NCBI GenBank assembly: GCA_937907715.1
Contig: CALERM010000003.1
Coordinates: forward strand, 1 to 18,258
Reading direction: 5' to 3'
Length of the DNA stretch: 18,258 nucleotides
Source: an uncultured Clostridia bacterium
GTDB lineage: Bacteria; Bacillota; Clostridia; Oscillospirales; Oscillospiraceae
Shown here: positions 7,358-14,209 of the stretch, in pieces
Numbering within the stretch: position 1 is the first letter of the stretch
How the letters are laid out: every line of letters starts with the position of its first letter
The notes under the pieces: model-generated
The model's input: only the letters and a program-made list of their open reading frames with translations
Database searches by the model: none
Told to the model about the DNA's origin: nothing
Program-made: the position numbers and the translations under genes

Positions 7358-8056
7358 TTACAGGTTCAGAAGACCAAAGGACATGGCGTTGATGAGCGCG
7401 TGCAGCGTGATGGGCGCCCAGATGGTGCCCGCTTTTTCATAGACCCACGCCAGCGCGACAGACGCCGGAATATACGGCAGACAGCTGAGCAGGATGGACA
7501 AAAACGGATGCAGCCCAAAATACTGCCAGTTGTGCATGAGCGTGAACAAAAGCGCCGAGACGATGTAGGCAAGCACCCGCGACGCCGGGCGGATGGTTCC
7601 AAAGACCACGCCGCGCACGAGCGTCTCTTCAATCACCGGCGCGAAGACGACGCTCACGGCGAGCATCACGTACCGGTTTTCGAAAATCAGATCGTTCAGC
7701 GTCTCATTATTATAAATGGTAAACTGCCCGGCAAGCAGCCGCTCGAGCGCCTGAATTGCCCACGTGCCCGCATAATAGAGGACAAAGCCCAGAATCAGCG
7801 CCTGCACGAAGTTCCAGAAGCCGGAGCCGAAGAACCGCTGCAATAAAAAATTGCGGAAGACGAGCAGCACGAACAGCAGGTTGATGGAAAAATAGACGAT
7901 GTTGATCGTCAGCGCCGAGAGACTCAGATGCAGCAGCGCCGCGGCGTATTGAATCCCGGTGCTCAGCAGCACCAGATAAAACGGCAGGTAGCACCAGCCG
8001 GCAATTGCCTCTGCCCGGGATAGCCCGCGGCCGAGCGAGTAATAGGATTTTGCCAT
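7358..8056 (-). CDS. CPBP-family intramembrane metalloprotease
   Basis: This 232-residue, strongly hydrophobic protein has roughly six to eight membrane segments. It carries the CPBP (Abi/CAAX protease and bacteriocin-processing) motifs: EETLVR at 143-148, FTLMH at 171-175 and HALIN at 219-223. The glutamates and histidines of these motifs would form the intramembrane metal site. Family members cleave CAAX-like peptides, process bacteriocins or act in stress responses, and the substrate here is unknown. No bacteriocin or prenylated-peptide gene is visible nearby. Its position between mutS and mutL, 12 bp before mutL, splits the normally adjacent repair pair, suggesting later insertion into the operon. 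The ATG at 8056 has AAAGGAG ten bases upstream. The membrane-protease class is firm; the role is not. Confidence 0.88.
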   Translation of the reverse strand: MAKSYYSLGRGLSRAEAIAGWCYLPFYLVLLSTGIQYAAALLHLSLSALTINIVYFSINLLFVLLVFRNFLLQRFFGSGFWNFVQALILGFVLYYAGTWAIQALERLLAGQFTIYNNETLNDLIFENRYVMLAVSVVFAPVIEETLVRGVVFGTIRPASRVLAYIVSALLFTLMHNWQYFGLHPFLSILLSCLPYIPASVALAWVYEKAGTIWAPITLHALINAMSFGLLNL

Positions 8057-8080
8057 GGACGGCGCACTCCTTTCATAATG

Positions 8081-8145
8081 GGAAGCTCTGATGAAACAAC
8101 CGAGCGTATTCGGCGAAGACCGAAGGGCGTTTCATCGGAGGTTCC
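8081..8145. repeat. Imperfect 17-bp inverted repeat between mutS and CPBP gene (element B)
   Basis: The 93-bp mutS-CPBP gap contains arms GGAAGCTCTGATGAAAC (8081-8097) and GTTTCATCGGAGGTTCC (8129-8145). They pair at 15 of 17 positions plus one G-T, with a single G-G mismatch. The 31-nt loop contains a nested CCGA/TCGG pair and the core ATTCGGCGAAG. As in the element at 3992-4056, the wobble is tolerated only in a plus-strand RNA, opposite to the flanking genes. There is no T-run, so it is not a standard terminator. It lies just upstream of the CPBP ribosome binding site and could be a small mobile palindromic repeat or an mRNA structure. Confidence 0.55.
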
Positions 8146-8149
8146 CTGG

Positions 8150-10750
8150 TCAAAGCAGCTGCTTGAGCTGATAGAGAACGTTCATCGCCTCGATGGGCGT
8201 GAGGGTTTCGACCTGAATGGCGGCAAGCTTTTCGCGGATTGCGTCCGCCTGCAGGTCCATGAGGCTGACCTGATCGGAGGGCTGCTTCTGGATGGCAGGC
8301 TGCTTCGGCGCGCCGGACTCGAGCTCTTTCAGGACGGCTCTTGCCCTTGCGATGAGCTTGTCGGGAAGACCGGCTAATTTCGCTACCTCGACGCCGTAGC
8401 TGTCGTCTGCCGCGCCGGGGACGATTTTGCGCAGGAAGATCATGTCGCCCTGCCGCTTCTTGACGGCGATGTTGAAGTTCCGGATTTCGGGAATCTCCTG
8501 CTCCATGGACGTCAGCTCATGGTAGTGCGTGGCAAAGAGCGTCTTCGCGCCGAGCTTTTTGGGATCGACCGCGTACTCCAGAACTGCCCTGGCAATCGCC
8601 ATGCCGTCGAAGGTCGAGGTGCCTCTGCCGATTTCATCGAGAATCAGAAGAGACCGTGGCGTCGCATTTTTGAGAATGTCTGCCACCTCGTTCATTTCCA
8701 CCATGAACGTCGACTGACCCGAAGCTAAATCGTCGGATGCGCCGATGCGGGTAAAAAGCTTATCGACAATGCCGATGCGCGCGCTTGCTGCGGGCACGAA
8801 GCTTCCCATCTGCGCCATGAGGACAATCAGCGCCACCTGGCGCATGTAGGTGGACTTGCCTGCCATGTTGGGACCCGTGATGATTGCCGCGCGGCAGCCG
8901 TCTGCGCCGAGGACCGTGTCGTTCGGGACGAAGAGCGTGTTTTTGAGCATCTGCTCGACGACCGGATGCCTGCCCTGCGTGATGCGGATTTCATCCGAGA
9001 GGTCGACCTCGGGGCGGCAGTAGTGGTTGTGGACCGCAGTGCTTGCAAAGCTGCAAAGAACGTCCAGGCAGGCGATTGCCTGCGCGGTTTTCTGTACGCG
9101 CTGCGACTGCTCAGAAACTCTGGCGCGCAGCTGCGTGAAAATTTCGTATTCCAGAGAGACAATCCGGTCCTTCGCGCCGAGAATCGTCGACTCTAATTCT
9201 TTGAGCTCCTGCGTGATGTAGCGCTCGCCGGTCGATAAGGTCTGCTTGCGGATGTAATGATCCGGGACCAGATTCAGCTGCCCCTTCGCGACCTCGATAT
9301 AATAGCCGAAGACGCGGTTGTAGCCCACGCGCAGGTTCCGGATGCCGGTCGCTTCCTTTTCGCGCGCCTCGATGGCGGTGAGCATACCGGTGCCGCCGTT
9401 CTGAATTTCGCGGAGCTTATCGAGCTCTTCGTTTGCGCCGGGGCGAATCATGCCGCCTTCGCGCAGAACAAACGGCGGCTCGTCGACAATCGTCTTTTCG
9501 ATGAGCGCCTTCAGATCCTGCATGGGATCGAGCTGTTCATAAATTTCTCGTAACAAAGGCGCCGTCAGTGTTTGCAGCCGGTCGTGAATTGCCGGAAGCG
9601 TCGACGCGCCCTGCGCCAGACAGACCAGGTCCCGGCAGTTTGCCGTGCCGGTGACGATGCGAGCCATGACGCGCTCATAGTCCGACACCTCGCGCAGAGA
9701 AAGCCGCAGCTCCTCGCGGTCGATCGTCTTGTCGACCAGCTCCTGCGTGGCGGCAAGCCGCCGCCCGATTTTCGAGGGGCTGAGAAGCGGCCGCTCCATC
9801 CACGAGCGAAGAAGCCTTCCGCCCATGGCGGTTTTCGTCTGATCCAGAACGCCGAGCAGGCTCCCTTTTTTCTCCTTCGAGCGCATCGTTTCGGTCAGCT
9901 CGAGGTTGCGCCGGGCGGTCAGGTCCAGCCCCATGAACTTGCCCGCGACGTAAAAATCCAGCGCGCGGATGTGCGGCAGCTCGTTTTTCTGCGCGTCGCG
10001 CAGCGCACACAAAAGCGCGCCCGCAGCGACGACGACCTCGTCGTGCCCGGAAAGCCCCAGCGCCTCCTGCGTGCTTTCAAACTGCGACTCAACCGCCGCC
10101 TTGCAAAGGCTCAGATCGAACTGATGCTCCCGGCTTCTTCCCATGCAGCAGCCGAGCCGGTCGGTTGCAACGCCGCGGATGGTCCGGACGCAATCTTCGC
10201 TTCCGCCGAGCAGCAGCTCTGTGGGGCTGAAGCTTCCCAGCTCGTTGCAGACGGCTTCCTGCGCATCGTCGCCTTCAAAATACGTGGCGCTGAACGAGCC
10301 TGTGGAAATATCGCAGAATGCCGCGCCGTAGCGGCTGTCTCCTGCATAGACGCAGGCGTAGTAGTTGTTTTTCGACTCGTCGAGCATCGAGCTTTCCGTC
10401 ACGGTGCCGGGGGTCACGATGCGGATAATATCGCGCTTGACAAGCCCCTTGGCGAGCGCCGGGTCTTCCATCTGCTCGCAGATGGCGACCTTGTAGCCCT
10501 TCTGGACGAGACGGGCAATATAGCTCTCGGAGGAATGAAACGGCACGCCGCACATGGGCACCTTGTCCTCGGGCGCTTTGTCCCTGGCGTGGTCACGGCT
10601 GGTGAGCGTGAGATCCAGCTCTTTGGATGCAATGCGCGCGTCCTCGTCGAACATCTCATAGAAATCGCCCAGACGGAAAAAGAGAATGCAGTCGGGATTT
10701 CGCTCCTTGACGGTGCGGTATTGCTGCATCATGGGCGTAAGCTCAGCCAT
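8150..10750 (-). CDS. mutS: DNA mismatch repair protein MutS
   Basis: MutS recognises mismatches and small loops and recruits MutL. The 866-residue length is typical. The N-terminal mismatch-reading motif F-x-E is F30-Y31-E32 in FFRLGDFYEMF. The core lever and clamp region is intact. The ATPase has Walker A GPNMAGKST (from residue 626), STFMVEMNEVADIL, Walker B LLILDEIGRGTSTFDG (D705/E706) and TLFATHYHEL. Near the C-terminus, QVSLMDL (about 827) resembles a beta-clamp-binding motif, and the end (TPIEAMNVLYQLKQLL) is the conserved dimerisation helix. The ATG at 10750 follows GGAGG by seven bases. It lies 56 bp after miaB; that gap shows no hairpin or T-run, so cotranscription with miaB is likely. 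Everything expected of a functional MutS is present. Confidence 0.98.
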   Translation of the reverse strand: MAELTPMMQQYRTVKERNPDCILFFRLGDFYEMFDEDARIASKELDLTLTSRDHARDKAPEDKVPMCGVPFHSSESYIARLVQKGYKVAICEQMEDPALAKGLVKRDIIRIVTPGTVTESSMLDESKNNYYACVYAGDSRYGAAFCDISTGSFSATYFEGDDAQEAVCNELGSFSPTELLLGGSEDCVRTIRGVATDRLGCCMGRSREHQFDLSLCKAAVESQFESTQEALGLSGHDEVVVAAGALLCALRDAQKNELPHIRALDFYVAGKFMGLDLTARRNLELTETMRSKEKKGSLLGVLDQTKTAMGGRLLRSWMERPLLSPSKIGRRLAATQELVDKTIDREELRLSLREVSDYERVMARIVTGTANCRDLVCLAQGASTLPAIHDRLQTLTAPLLREIYEQLDPMQDLKALIEKTIVDEPPFVLREGGMIRPGANEELDKLREIQNGGTGMLTAIEAREKEATGIRNLRVGYNRVFGYYIEVAKGQLNLVPDHYIRKQTLSTGERYITQELKELESTILGAKDRIVSLEYEIFTQLRARVSEQSQRVQKTAQAIACLDVLCSFASTAVHNHYCRPEVDLSDEIRITQGRHPVVEQMLKNTLFVPNDTVLGADGCRAAIITGPNMAGKSTYMRQVALIVLMAQMGSFVPAASARIGIVDKLFTRIGASDDLASGQSTFMVEMNEVADILKNATPRSLLILDEIGRGTSTFDGMAIARAVLEYAVDPKKLGAKTLFATHYHELTSMEQEIPEIRNFNIAVKKRQGDMIFLRKIVPGAADDSYGVEVAKLAGLPDKLIARARAVLKELESGAPKQPAIQKQPSDQVSLMDLQADAIREKLAAIQVETLTPIEAMNVLYQLKQLL

Positions 10751-10806
10751 GAAAGTACCTCCGGTTTTGTGTGGAATCAGTGGATGATGGGTTGCGGAAA
10801 AAACGG

Positions 10807-12213
10807 TCAGTCGGAGACCTCACCGACAAGGCTCCATGTGGTGCAGCCGGTGATTCTGGCGTTGATAAACTGCCCGATCAGGCTGTCCGGTCCCGGCAGG
10901 CGGACGAGCCGGCCGCCCTCGGTGCGGGCGGTCAGATTGTCTCCCTCGCGCCCGTCGACCAGGACCTTCATGGTCTTTCCGACGTAGCCCTGGTGAATCT
11001 CCTGCGAAATCCGGTTCTGAACGTTGCAGAGCCGGTCGAAGCGGCGGCTTTTTTCCTCCTTCGGCGTGGGGTCTTCCATCTTTGCAGCCGGTGTTCCGCC
11101 GCGCGGGGAGAAGATGAAGGTGAAAAGCGCGTCGTAGCGGACTGTTTCGATGAGACTGATCGTGTCTTCAAATTCCGCCTCGGTTTCTCCGGGGAAGCCG
11201 ACAATCACGTCGCTTGTCAGAACAAGGTCGGGCATGACGGTTCTGCCGTAGTCGACCAGTTCTAAATACTGCGCGCGGTTATAGTGCCGGTTCATGGCCT
11301 TGAGGACCCGGTCGTTGCCGGACTGAAAGGGCAGATGGAACTGGTTGCAGATCTTGTCGTGGCCTGCAATCGTGTCGAAAAGCTTTTTGGAGGCGTCTTT
11401 GGGGTGGCTGGTCATGAAGCGCAGCCAAAACTGCCCCGGAAGCTCTGCAAGGCTTGCCAGAAGGTCTGCAAAGTCGACCCCGCAATCAAGGTCTTTTCCG
11501 TAGGAGTTGACGTTCTGCCCGAGAACTGTGATGTCCTTATAGCCCGCGGCGATGAGACCTTTGACCTCTTCGATGATTTCCTCGGGACGCCGCGAGCGCT
11601 CGCGCCCGCGCACATAGGGGACGATGCAGTACGAGCAGAAATTGTTGCAGCCGTACATGATCGAGACCCACGCTTTGAGGTTCGATGCGCGCACGACCGG
11701 GATGCCCTCTGCGATGTTGCCCGCCGAGTCGTCGACAGCAAAAATGCGCTTGCGCTTCGTCAGCACCGACTGCAAAAGCTCCGGGAAGCGCCAGAGCTGG
11801 TGGGGATTGAACACGCCGTCGACATGGTGGTAGCTGTGCTTGATTTTATCGACCACGGCGCTCTGCCCCATCATGCAGCCGCAGAGAAAAATTTTCTGCG
11901 CCGGATGGCGGTTTTTTGTATGAACCAGCGCGCCGACGTTGCCGTAGACGCGCGTCTCGGCGTGTTCACGGATGGCGCAGGTGTTGATGACGATGCAGTC
12001 CGCGCCCTCTTCGGTGTCGGACATGCGGTAGCCGCACGCTTGCAGCATGCCGCGGATGCGCTCGGAATCCGCCTCGTTCTGCTGGCAGCCATAGGTATCG
12101 ACAAAGGCGAGGGGCGTGCGTCCCTGCGCTTGCCAGTAGCTTGCGATTTCATGGCAGATTGCCGACTGCCGGTTCAGGTCCTCCTGGGAGATCACGGTGG
12201 TTTGACGTTCCAA
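10807..12213 (-). CDS. miaB: tRNA-2-methylthio-N6-dimethylallyladenosine synthase MiaB
   Basis: MiaB is a radical-SAM methylthiotransferase that converts i6A37 (made by MiaA) to ms2i6A37. The 468-residue protein has the N-terminal UPF0004 domain with cluster cysteines C43 (TYGCQQNEAD), C79 (NTCAIREHAE) and C113 (CGCMMGQ). The radical-SAM CxxxCxxC motif is C189/C193/C196 (YGCNNFCSYCIVPYVRGRERSR). A C-terminal TRAM RNA-binding domain covers about 405-465. NTCAIREHAE and VPYVRGRERSR are diagnostic of MiaB rather than MtaB or RimO. I chose the TTG start at 12213, since GGAGG lies eight bases upstream. About 30 extra N-terminal residues before the first domain are usual in Gram-positives. It is the first gene of the minus-strand series, behind two promoters. 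Confidence 0.96.
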   Translation of the reverse strand: MERQTTVISQEDLNRQSAICHEIASYWQAQGRTPLAFVDTYGCQQNEADSERIRGMLQACGYRMSDTEEGADCIVINTCAIREHAETRVYGNVGALVHTKNRHPAQKIFLCGCMMGQSAVVDKIKHSYHHVDGVFNPHQLWRFPELLQSVLTKRKRIFAVDDSAGNIAEGIPVVRASNLKAWVSIMYGCNNFCSYCIVPYVRGRERSRRPEEIIEEVKGLIAAGYKDITVLGQNVNSYGKDLDCGVDFADLLASLAELPGQFWLRFMTSHPKDASKKLFDTIAGHDKICNQFHLPFQSGNDRVLKAMNRHYNRAQYLELVDYGRTVMPDLVLTSDVIVGFPGETEAEFEDTISLIETVRYDALFTFIFSPRGGTPAAKMEDPTPKEEKSRRFDRLCNVQNRISQEIHQGYVGKTMKVLVDGREGDNLTARTEGGRLVRLPGPDSLIGQFINARITGCTTWSLVGEVSD

Positions 12214-12241
12214 AGCAGATTCCTCCGATTTTCAATTCCGA

Positions 12242-12271
12242 TTGATGCAGCACATTCTGATGTAGCACATT
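12242..12271 (-). repeat. Tandem 15-bp direct repeat in the miaB leader
   Basis: TTGATGCAGCACATT (12242-12256) is followed immediately by CTGATGTAGCACATT (12257-12271); 13 of 15 positions match. A third AGCACA occurs at 12277-12282, overlapping the upstream edge of the nearer minus-strand -10 element (TGCTATAAT). On the minus strand this reads as three TGTGCT units starting 13 and 15 bases apart, covering the -10 and the expected transcript start. That placement fits a repressor operator or a leader RNA element; neither is proven. Confidence 0.5.
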
Positions 12272-12300
12272 ATTATAGCACAACGCGCGCCCGTTTTCCA
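12272..12300 (-). promoter_or_regulatory. miaB promoter P2 (extended -10)
   Basis: Read on the minus strand, TATAAT (12272-12277) is preceded by TGC, giving an extended -10. A 17-bp spacer leads to TGGAAA (12295-12300), a weak -35 with four of six consensus bases. The predicted start is near 12265, leaving a leader of about 50 nt to the TTG of miaB. Confidence 0.75.
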
Positions 12301-12335
12301 CAGGCGGCTCCCGAAAAAATGCCGAATTTGCAGGT

Positions 12336-12364
12336 ATTGTACCAGAAATCCCAGCGCATTTCAA
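12336..12364 (-). promoter_or_regulatory. miaB promoter P1 (sigma-A type)
   Basis: On the minus strand, TTGAAA (12359-12364), a 17-bp spacer and TACAAT (12336-12341) form a near-consensus housekeeping promoter. TGG before TACAAT adds an extended -10. It lies about 64 bp upstream of P2 and should drive the same miaB-divIVA series. Two tandem promoters suggest layered control of the operon. Confidence 0.75.
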
Positions 12365-12406
12365 CGAAAAAACCGGATCTCGCCGCACAAAGCATGCCGT
12401 TTGCGC

Positions 12407-12424
12407 AACAATTCACAAATTGTT
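12407..12424. promoter_or_regulatory. Palindrome between the divergent promoters
   Basis: AACAATT (12407-12413) and AATTGTT (12418-12424) form a perfect 7-bp inverted repeat around CACA. It lies between the miaB P1 -35 and the plus-strand promoter at 12448-12476, about 24 bp upstream of the latter's -35. The right-hand part, TTCACAAATTGTTTA (12412-12426), recurs with one difference at 15208-15222 upstream of hrcA. It could be a regulator site or an A/T-rich upstream element; the protein is unknown. Confidence 0.4.
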
Positions 12425-12447
12425 TACGCCGCGCAAAGCCCCCGTCG

Positions 12448-12476
12448 TTGCAAAACCGGTGGGCTTGTGGTAAACT
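12448..12476 (+). promoter_or_regulatory. Promoter of the zinc-ribbon/PpiC operon
   Basis: TTGCAA (12448-12453), a 17-bp spacer and TAAACT (12471-12476) make a sigma-A-type promoter. Its -10 context, TGGTAAACTG, is identical to that of the hrcA promoter. The predicted start is near 12483, giving a leader of about 80 nt. It is divergent from the two miaB promoters. Confidence 0.7.
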
Positions 12477-12487
12477 GTAGCAGATCA

Positions 12488-12552
12488 TTTCCGGCGTGAA
12501 CGTTCCGATTTGCCGGAAAAATTGCGATTGTCAGAAATGCCGCACAGGCGGC
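12488..12552 (+). promoter_or_regulatory. Two hairpins in the 5' leader of the PpiC gene
   Basis: TTTCCGGC (12488-12495) pairs with GCCGGAAA (12512-12519) around a 16-nt loop that itself contains the palindrome GAACGTTC (12498-12505). GCCGC (12539-12543) pairs with GCGGC (12548-12552) over a 4-nt loop and abuts the AGGAGG at 12553-12558. The first hairpin would sit at the very 5' end of the mRNA, where such structures often protect against decay. The second could limit ribosome access. No known riboswitch class is recognised. Confidence 0.4.
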
Positions 12553-12562
12553 AGGAGGAAGA

Positions 12563-14176
12563 ATGACCATGAAAAAATGTATCCATTGCGGCGCGGAGGT
12601 TCCGGAGGAAGCGGCGTTTTGCCCCGCGTGCGGACAGAGCGTGACGGAAGAAGCGCAGACCAGCGAAAATCAGCAGGTACGACCGGAAAATGAACAGGCG
12701 CCGGAAACGGACGAGTATACCTGCGAGGCGCAAGCCGGTCCGAAGAACGAGGGCGCGCAGGAGCCTTCCGCGGAAGCGCCCGCAGCGGCTGCGCCCGCGC
12801 AGAAAAAGCCGCCCGTCTGGGTCTGGATTGTGGGCGCGCTGGCGGTCGCCGCGATTGTGACGGCGATTCTCATTACCGGGAAAAAGGACCAGACGCCGCC
12901 TGCTGACGCGGCGCAGACCGGCGTGACAGAGCAGGTCGGCGCGACAGAGCAGACCGAAGAGGAACCGGCGGCGGAAGGCGAGACGCAGGACTTCGTCTCC
13001 TACACCGCGACCGAGGCCCAGCTCACCGACGAGGTGCTGGCGCGCGTCGTCGCCAGCTGCGGCGGTAAGGAACTGAACAACCGGATGCTCGATTTTTACT
13101 ACTGGCAGCAGTATTACACGTTCGCCAACAACTACGGCACGTATCTGAGCTATCTGATGGACACGTCGAAGGGACTTGACGAGCAGGCGTACAGCGACAC
13201 CGAGACCTGGCAGCAGGCGTTCTTGTCCGGTGCGGCAGACATGTTCCATTCGATTACGGCGCTGAATCTGGAGGCGGACGCGGCAGGGTTCGAGCTGAGC
13301 GAGGAGGATCAGGCGCAGCTTGACGCGATTGCACAGAGCCTCGACGCGACGGCAGACTATTATGGCATGGAAAGCGGAATTGCATATTTGCAGGCGTCGT
13401 TCGGACCCAAGGCGACGGTCGAGGACTATGTGGCGTTTGCGCGCGACAATCTGCGCGCCTCACGTTATCTCGAAAAGCTGATGGACGAGATGGAGTTTAC
13501 CGACGCGGAAATCAGCGACTACTATGATCAGAACGCCGACACCTACGCAGAAAACCATGTGGAAAAGATCGACAAGCCCATGGTAAATGTCCGCCACATT
13601 CTCGTCATTCCTGCCGAGCAGAACGAGGACGGCACGTATACCGACGAGGCATGGGCAGAGGCAGAAAAGAAAGCGCAGCAGCTGCTGGACGGCTGGAAGG
13701 CGGGCGAGGCGACCGAGGAGTCCTTTGCCGCGCTGGCAAACGAAAACTCCGAGGACCCCGGCAGCAACACCAACGGCGGACTCTATGAGGACGTGTACCC
13801 CGGTCAGATGGTCGACACGTTTGACGCCTGGTGCTTTGACGAGGCAAGACAGCCCGGCGACACCGGCATCGTGAAGACCGATTACGGCTATCACATCATG
13901 TACTTCGTCTCGAAGGGCGAGGAAATCTTCTGGTTCGAGACGGCAAAGGGAGACCTGCTCTCCGAGCGCGCGGCAGATCTCGAAGATTCGCTGCGCGAAA
14001 AGTATCCGATGGAGCTGACGCTTGAGAACGCGGCGATTTTCGACGTGCAGGCGGAAGACCGCGCGGCGGCAAACGCAGCGGCGGAAGAAGCGGCGCAGAG
14101 CGAAACTGCTTCCGACGAAACAGGCGATACGCAGGAAGCGTCCGGAGAAGGCACGCAGGAAGCGGCGAACGAATAA
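12563..14176 (+). CDS. Zinc-ribbon, membrane-anchored PpiC-type peptidyl-prolyl isomerase (PrsA-like)
   Basis: This 537-residue protein starts with a cytoplasmic zinc ribbon (C6xxC9...C20xxC23; CIHCGAEVPEEAAFCPACG). An acidic linker and an Ala/Pro stretch follow, then one transmembrane segment (about 84-106, VWVWIVGALAVAAIVTAILI). Outside the membrane is a SurA/PrsA-like helical region (about 150-335) and a parvulin PpiC domain (about 341-452; VNVRHILVIP...FAALANENSEDPGSNTNGGLYEDVYPGQMV...GDTGIVKTDYGYHIMYF). The tail is Ala/Glu-rich and low-complexity. PrsA-type foldases help exported proteins fold, and this one is anchored by a helix rather than a lipid. The likely start is ATG 12563 (AGGAGG four bases upstream), with ATG 12569 equally possible. 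The ribbon-plus-parvulin combination is less usual; its cytoplasmic partner is unknown. It is probably cotranscribed with the next gene (33-bp gap). Confidence 0.88.
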   Translation: MTMKKCIHCGAEVPEEAAFCPACGQSVTEEAQTSENQQVRPENEQAPETDEYTCEAQAGPKNEGAQEPSAEAPAAAAPAQKKPPVWVWIVGALAVAAIVTAILITGKKDQTPPADAAQTGVTEQVGATEQTEEEPAAEGETQDFVSYTATEAQLTDEVLARVVASCGGKELNNRMLDFYYWQQYYTFANNYGTYLSYLMDTSKGLDEQAYSDTETWQQAFLSGAADMFHSITALNLEADAAGFELSEEDQAQLDAIAQSLDATADYYGMESGIAYLQASFGPKATVEDYVAFARDNLRASRYLEKLMDEMEFTDAEISDYYDQNADTYAENHVEKIDKPMVNVRHILVIPAEQNEDGTYTDEAWAEAEKKAQQLLDGWKAGEATEESFAALANENSEDPGSNTNGGLYEDVYPGQMVDTFDAWCFDEARQPGDTGIVKTDYGYHIMYFVSKGEEIFWFETAKGDLLSERAADLEDSLREKYPMELTLENAAIFDVQAEDRAAANAAAEEAAQSETASDETGDTQEASGEGTQEAANE

Positions 14177-14209
14177 TAAGCCCTTGCACAAAACAGGAGG
14201 CGGTAGTGG

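Noticed and set aside
9572..10987. Long plus-strand open frame (471 codons) opposite mutS
   Set aside because: It is antisense to a complete MutS with all motifs intact and has no ribosome site or recognisable domain.
12149..12388. Small minus-strand frame covering the miaB upstream region
   Set aside because: It spans two good promoters and the tandem repeat, lacks a ribosome site and resembles no protein; it is better explained as regulatory DNA.
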